Below are positions 6,389-7,978 of a DNA stretch of 7,978 bases, in pieces. The notes beneath the pieces are model-generated. The model did not search any database, was not told the origin of the DNA, and saw nothing but the letters and a program-made list of their open reading frames with translations. Origin of the DNA: CAZOAR01 sp964577985 (GTDB taxonomy: Bacteria; Gemmatimonadota; CAZMKB01; CAZNLH01); contig CAZOAR010000074.1 of NCBI GenBank assembly GCA_964577985.1, positions 1-7,978 of the forward strand, given 5' to 3'. The translations under genes were made by a program, and so were the position numbers. Each line of letters opens with the position of its first letter. The first letter of the stretch is position 1.

Positions 6389-7411
6389 ATGAACGTCACT
6401 CACTTCGTCAGGCTGCACGCCCGAATAGGATTATCCCTCCTTTTTCTCACTGGCGCATGCAATAACGATCCGGTCAGCACGACATCAGATCCCGTGCGCG
6501 GCGAGAGGTGCTCAAAATCGCCCCACACAAGACAAGATGCCCACACGCCGGAATCGATGGTCGTCGATTGGGGTCAACCAATCAGAGTTGATTCATTGAC
6601 GAATACACCTTGTCCTGAAGACGCCATCGAGATATCCGCGGACGGCCAGACTCTCTTCTTCATGTCCACCACGGACGTCCTTGAAAGCCTGCCTCCCGGG
6701 CAGATCCTCTCCCCGGAAAACGGCACTTACCGGGCCGGAAGAATCGGCGGACGAGGCGAGTTCGATGAAGCGGTCTTCTACGACCTGGGAAAAGGGACGG
6801 ATGCGTCGCTAGATGGTGAACCGAGTTTCTCTCCCGACGGGAGCAAGGTTTACTTTCATTCAAATCGAGCTGCAAATACGGGGTATCAGCAGGACCCTCC
6901 AGTAGACGACTATCTGGACATTTACGTCGCTGACATCACGGGTGGCGAGCCCGGCCCGGGACAAAACCTGGGAACGCCGGTGAATTCAGCCTATCCCGAC
7001 GGAGAACAAGCCATCCATCCGGATGGTGTGACCCTCTACTTCACCTCTTCCCGTCAAGGGGGTCTGGGCGGAAATGATATATGGGTCTCCACTTATGATG
7101 GAACTGCGTGGTCGACGCCCGTCAACCTCGATGAGCCGATCAATACGTCCTACGACGAGCTACAGCCGACTTTCACGTCTGATGGGAACACGATGTATTT
7201 TTCCTCCGATCGTGACCCCGGCATCGGAGGCGCCATCTATCGCTCCTCACGCGCGGGCGATTCCTGGGATGAGCCAGAACTGGTCATAAAGGGTATCGTG
7301 GGTGAGGCCTCGTTGACATCAGATGGACAATGTCTCTACTTCGTCCACGTCCTCACCGACCAGGATGGCCTTTTCGACGCGGATATATGGTATTCTGAGC
7401 GGATTCCCTGA
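6389..7411 (+). CDS. PD40/WD40-like beta-propeller lipoprotein
   Basis: A 340-residue exported protein. From the chosen ATG it begins MNVTHFVRLHARIGLSLLFLTGAC: short basic start, hydrophobic stretch, and a lipobox-like LTGAC with Cys24 as the likely lipidated residue (the -3 position is Thr, slightly off consensus). The rest holds five PD40-type blades, the TolB-like repeat in which a D-G pair precedes LYF-like strands: SADGQTLFF (83-91), SPDGSKVYF (148-156), HPDGVTLYF (210-218), TSDGNTMYF (263-271) and TSDGQCLYF (310-318). GGNDIW (227-232) is also typical. Such proteins sit at the cell envelope and often bind peptides, glycans or partner proteins; no catalytic residues are evident. The frame is open upstream to 6110, but the signal peptide fixes the start here. 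AGGCGGG 5 nt or so upstream is a modest ribosome site. The promoter at 6164-6192 probably drives it. Confidence 0.85.
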   Translation: MNVTHFVRLHARIGLSLLFLTGACNNDPVSTTSDPVRGERCSKSPHTRQDAHTPESMVVDWGQPIRVDSLTNTPCPEDAIEISADGQTLFFMSTTDVLESLPPGQILSPENGTYRAGRIGGRGEFDEAVFYDLGKGTDASLDGEPSFSPDGSKVYFHSNRAANTGYQQDPPVDDYLDIYVADITGGEPGPGQNLGTPVNSAYPDGEQAIHPDGVTLYFTSSRQGGLGGNDIWVSTYDGTAWSTPVNLDEPINTSYDELQPTFTSDGNTMYFSSDRDPGIGGAIYRSSRAGDSWDEPELVIKGIVGEASLTSDGQCLYFVHVLTDQDGLFDADIWYSERIP

Positions 7412-7420
7412 ATTAACGAT

Positions 7421-7491
7421 TTCTCCCGCGTGTGGTATCATGGGTCAGGTTTGCTCATACGCTTTTCCTGAGCCATATCTCACGCGGAGAA
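7421..7491 (+). promoter_or_regulatory. Long two-stem hairpin covering a Shine-Dalgarno site
   Basis: Two nested stems are visible. The outer one pairs TTCTCCCGCGTG (7421-7432) with CACGCGGAGAA (7481-7491): 11 pairs with one bulged C at 7427. The inner one pairs ATGGGTCAGG (7440-7449) with CCTGAGCCAT (7467-7476), nine of ten paired, around a 17-nt loop. No U run follows, so it is not a standard terminator. The outer 3' arm contains GGAGA (7486-7490), the ribosome site for the small ORF at 7497, so folding would hide it. It also lies 10 nt after the lipoprotein stop and could protect that transcript's 3' end. Confidence 0.5.
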
Positions 7492-7496
7492 GATCG

Positions 7497-7559
7497 ATGC
7501 CAGCAAGACAAGTCCATATTTCCATACCGACCCTCTTTCTGCTGACCTCTCCAATGTGA
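7497..7559 (+). pseudogene. Truncated ORF with signal-peptide-like start
   Basis: ATG at 7497 lies 6 nt after GGAGA and opens a 20-residue frame, MPARQVHISIPTLFLLTSPM, that ends at a TGA. Its positively charged start and hydrophobic core look like the beginning of a signal peptide. The stop falls where the probable left end of the IS21-like element begins (TGTGATGAGCG, from 7555), so the simplest reading is an exported-protein gene cut by insertion. The lost part cannot be identified. A genuine 20-residue peptide is possible but less likely. Confidence 0.4.
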
Positions 7560-7668
7560 TGAGCGACAGTCAGAATTCCCGTCTAACGACAAATATAATT
7601 CCCGGTCGATTCCCGCAAAATAGGTAATGGATTAGACTATCCGAGTTCTTAGATATAAGGGGGCTTGG

Positions 7669-7854
7669 ATGGTCACAGACAGACAGGTGAAGAGACTTAT
7701 GAAGTATCTACAAACGGAGGAGACATTATCGATCGCAGCTTCGAAGGCGGGTATGGATGAGCAGCCAGCCCGTAAGTATCGGCGTTTGTGCCGATTGTCG
7801 AGTGAGTAAAAGAAGGCCCACACGTGGCGTACCCGCAAGGACCCGTTTTCAGGT
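7669..7854 (+). pseudogene. istA: IS21-family transposase IstA, N-terminal fragment
   Basis: The frame reads MVTDRQVKRLMKYLQTEE, then LSIAASKAGMDEQPARKYRR up to SSE, a TAA stop at 7807-7809, and then continues in the same frame as KKAHTWRTRKDPF. This matches the start of IS21-type transposases: the helix-turn-helix with KAGMD..TARKYRR, followed by the HTWRTR.DPF motif. A ribosome site AAGGGGG (7657-7663) lies 5 nt before the ATG. Similarity ends after DPFSGV, so the DDE catalytic domain is missing altogether. The in-frame stop plus the truncation make it nonfunctional. The first 46 codons could still be translated into a small DNA-binding peptide, but there is no sign that this matters. Confidence 0.8.
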
Positions 7855-7858
7855 GTCA

Positions 7859-7904
7859 ATAGGCGTGTTTTTTTACGAGGTGGATAGGCGTCTTCTTTTA
7901 CGAG
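7859..7904 (+). repeat. Tandem 21-bp direct repeat, period 25
   Basis: Two copies (7859-7879 and 7884-7904) share ATAGGCGT, a T-rich middle and TTTTACGAG, with 19 of 21 positions identical, separated by GTGG. They lie exactly where istA similarity stops. They may be end repeats of another IS21-type element, the first copy being preceded by TGTCA, or binding sites. TTTTAC also pairs with GTAAAA at 7911-7916 as a weak hairpin. Confidence 0.7.
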
Positions 7905-7909
7905 TGTAG

Positions 7910-7978
7910 TGTAAAAAAGAGAGGGATGAGCCCGCGCGGTACCGTTACAACGCCAACATGCCTGTGGCAAAGACCACA
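7910..7978 (+). pseudogene. Possible istB-like fragment, cut by window edge
   Basis: After a TAG at 7907-7909 one frame is open to the end of the window and reads KKERDEPARYRYNANMPVAK followed by TT. The spacing of Arg/Tyr residues before a (L/M)PV.KT motif resembles the segment that precedes the ATPase core in IS21-family IstB helper proteins. If right, the element lost most of istA and the start of istB. Only 23 residues are visible and there is no start codon, so this is a weak call. Confidence 0.28.

Larger units (their letters stand above)
7555..7978 (+). mobile_element. Degenerate IS21-family insertion sequence (partial)
   Basis: The element is recognised from an istA-like start at 7669 and from multiple terminal repeats before it: ATTCCCG occurs at 7575-7581, 7598-7604 and 7609-7615, the sort of repeated short motif found at IS21-family ends. 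The outer end probably begins with TGTGATGAGCG at 7555; this boundary is a guess. The coding part breaks off near 7854 and is followed by a tandem 21-bp repeat and perhaps a piece of istB. The right end is outside the window or lost, so no target duplication can be checked. The element looks inactive. Confidence 0.6.

Noticed and set aside
7896..7916. TTTTAC/GTAAAA hairpin as a terminator
   Set aside because: Stem is short and AT-rich, and no U run follows it.

Overview
The window looks like chromosomal DNA from an uncultured or poorly sampled bacterium. One gene remnant carries a C-terminal secretion domain of the PNPFNPSTTI / FlgD-like type used by the type IX secretion system. Such domains are common in the Fibrobacteres-Chlorobi-Bacteroidetes superphylum and in neighbouring candidate phyla, so that is my best guess for the lineage, but I cannot name a species. 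The DNA is moderately GC-rich and the long antisense open frames reflect codon bias.

Left half (122-3873, minus strand): a compact three-gene operon for a biotin-dependent acyl-CoA carboxylase. It is read biotin carboxylase (accC), then a single-chain carboxyltransferase of the GcdA/PccB type, then a biotin carboxyl carrier protein. The first two genes overlap by 8 nt and the last two are 10 nt apart, so they are almost certainly co-transcribed and translationally coupled. Together they would load CO2 from bicarbonate on carrier biotin at the cost of ATP and pass it to an acyl-CoA. The carrier is unusual: two biotinyl-like folds in tandem, only the second with a biotin-accepting lysine. Positions 1-121, downstream of the operon, show no gene I can support.

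Middle (3874-5052): a 291-nt gap holding a leader hairpin, a plausible accC promoter with a palindrome in its spacer, and a divergent class I SAM-dependent methyltransferase with no recognisable partner.

Right half (5053-7978, plus strand mostly): a patchwork of remnants around one intact gene. In order: a 5'-truncated, frameshifted C-terminal part of a secreted protein with a type IX sorting domain; a possible minus-strand protein fragment I do not recognise; a perfect consensus sigma70 promoter (TTGACA-17-TATAAT); about 60 codons matching the extreme C-terminus of glutaminyl-tRNA synthetase, in frame with the next gene; an intact lipoprotein with a PD40 (WD40-like) beta-propeller; a long hairpin whose 3' arm contains the Shine-Dalgarno sequence of a small signal-peptide-like ORF; and a degenerate IS21-family element that appears to cut that ORF short. 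The IS21 remnant has left-end repeats, an istA start with an in-frame stop, a break after about 62 codons, a tandem 21-bp repeat, and possibly a piece of istB at the window edge. The right half therefore reads as a rearrangement and decay zone next to a stable metabolic operon. I see no CRISPR array, tRNA or rRNA.
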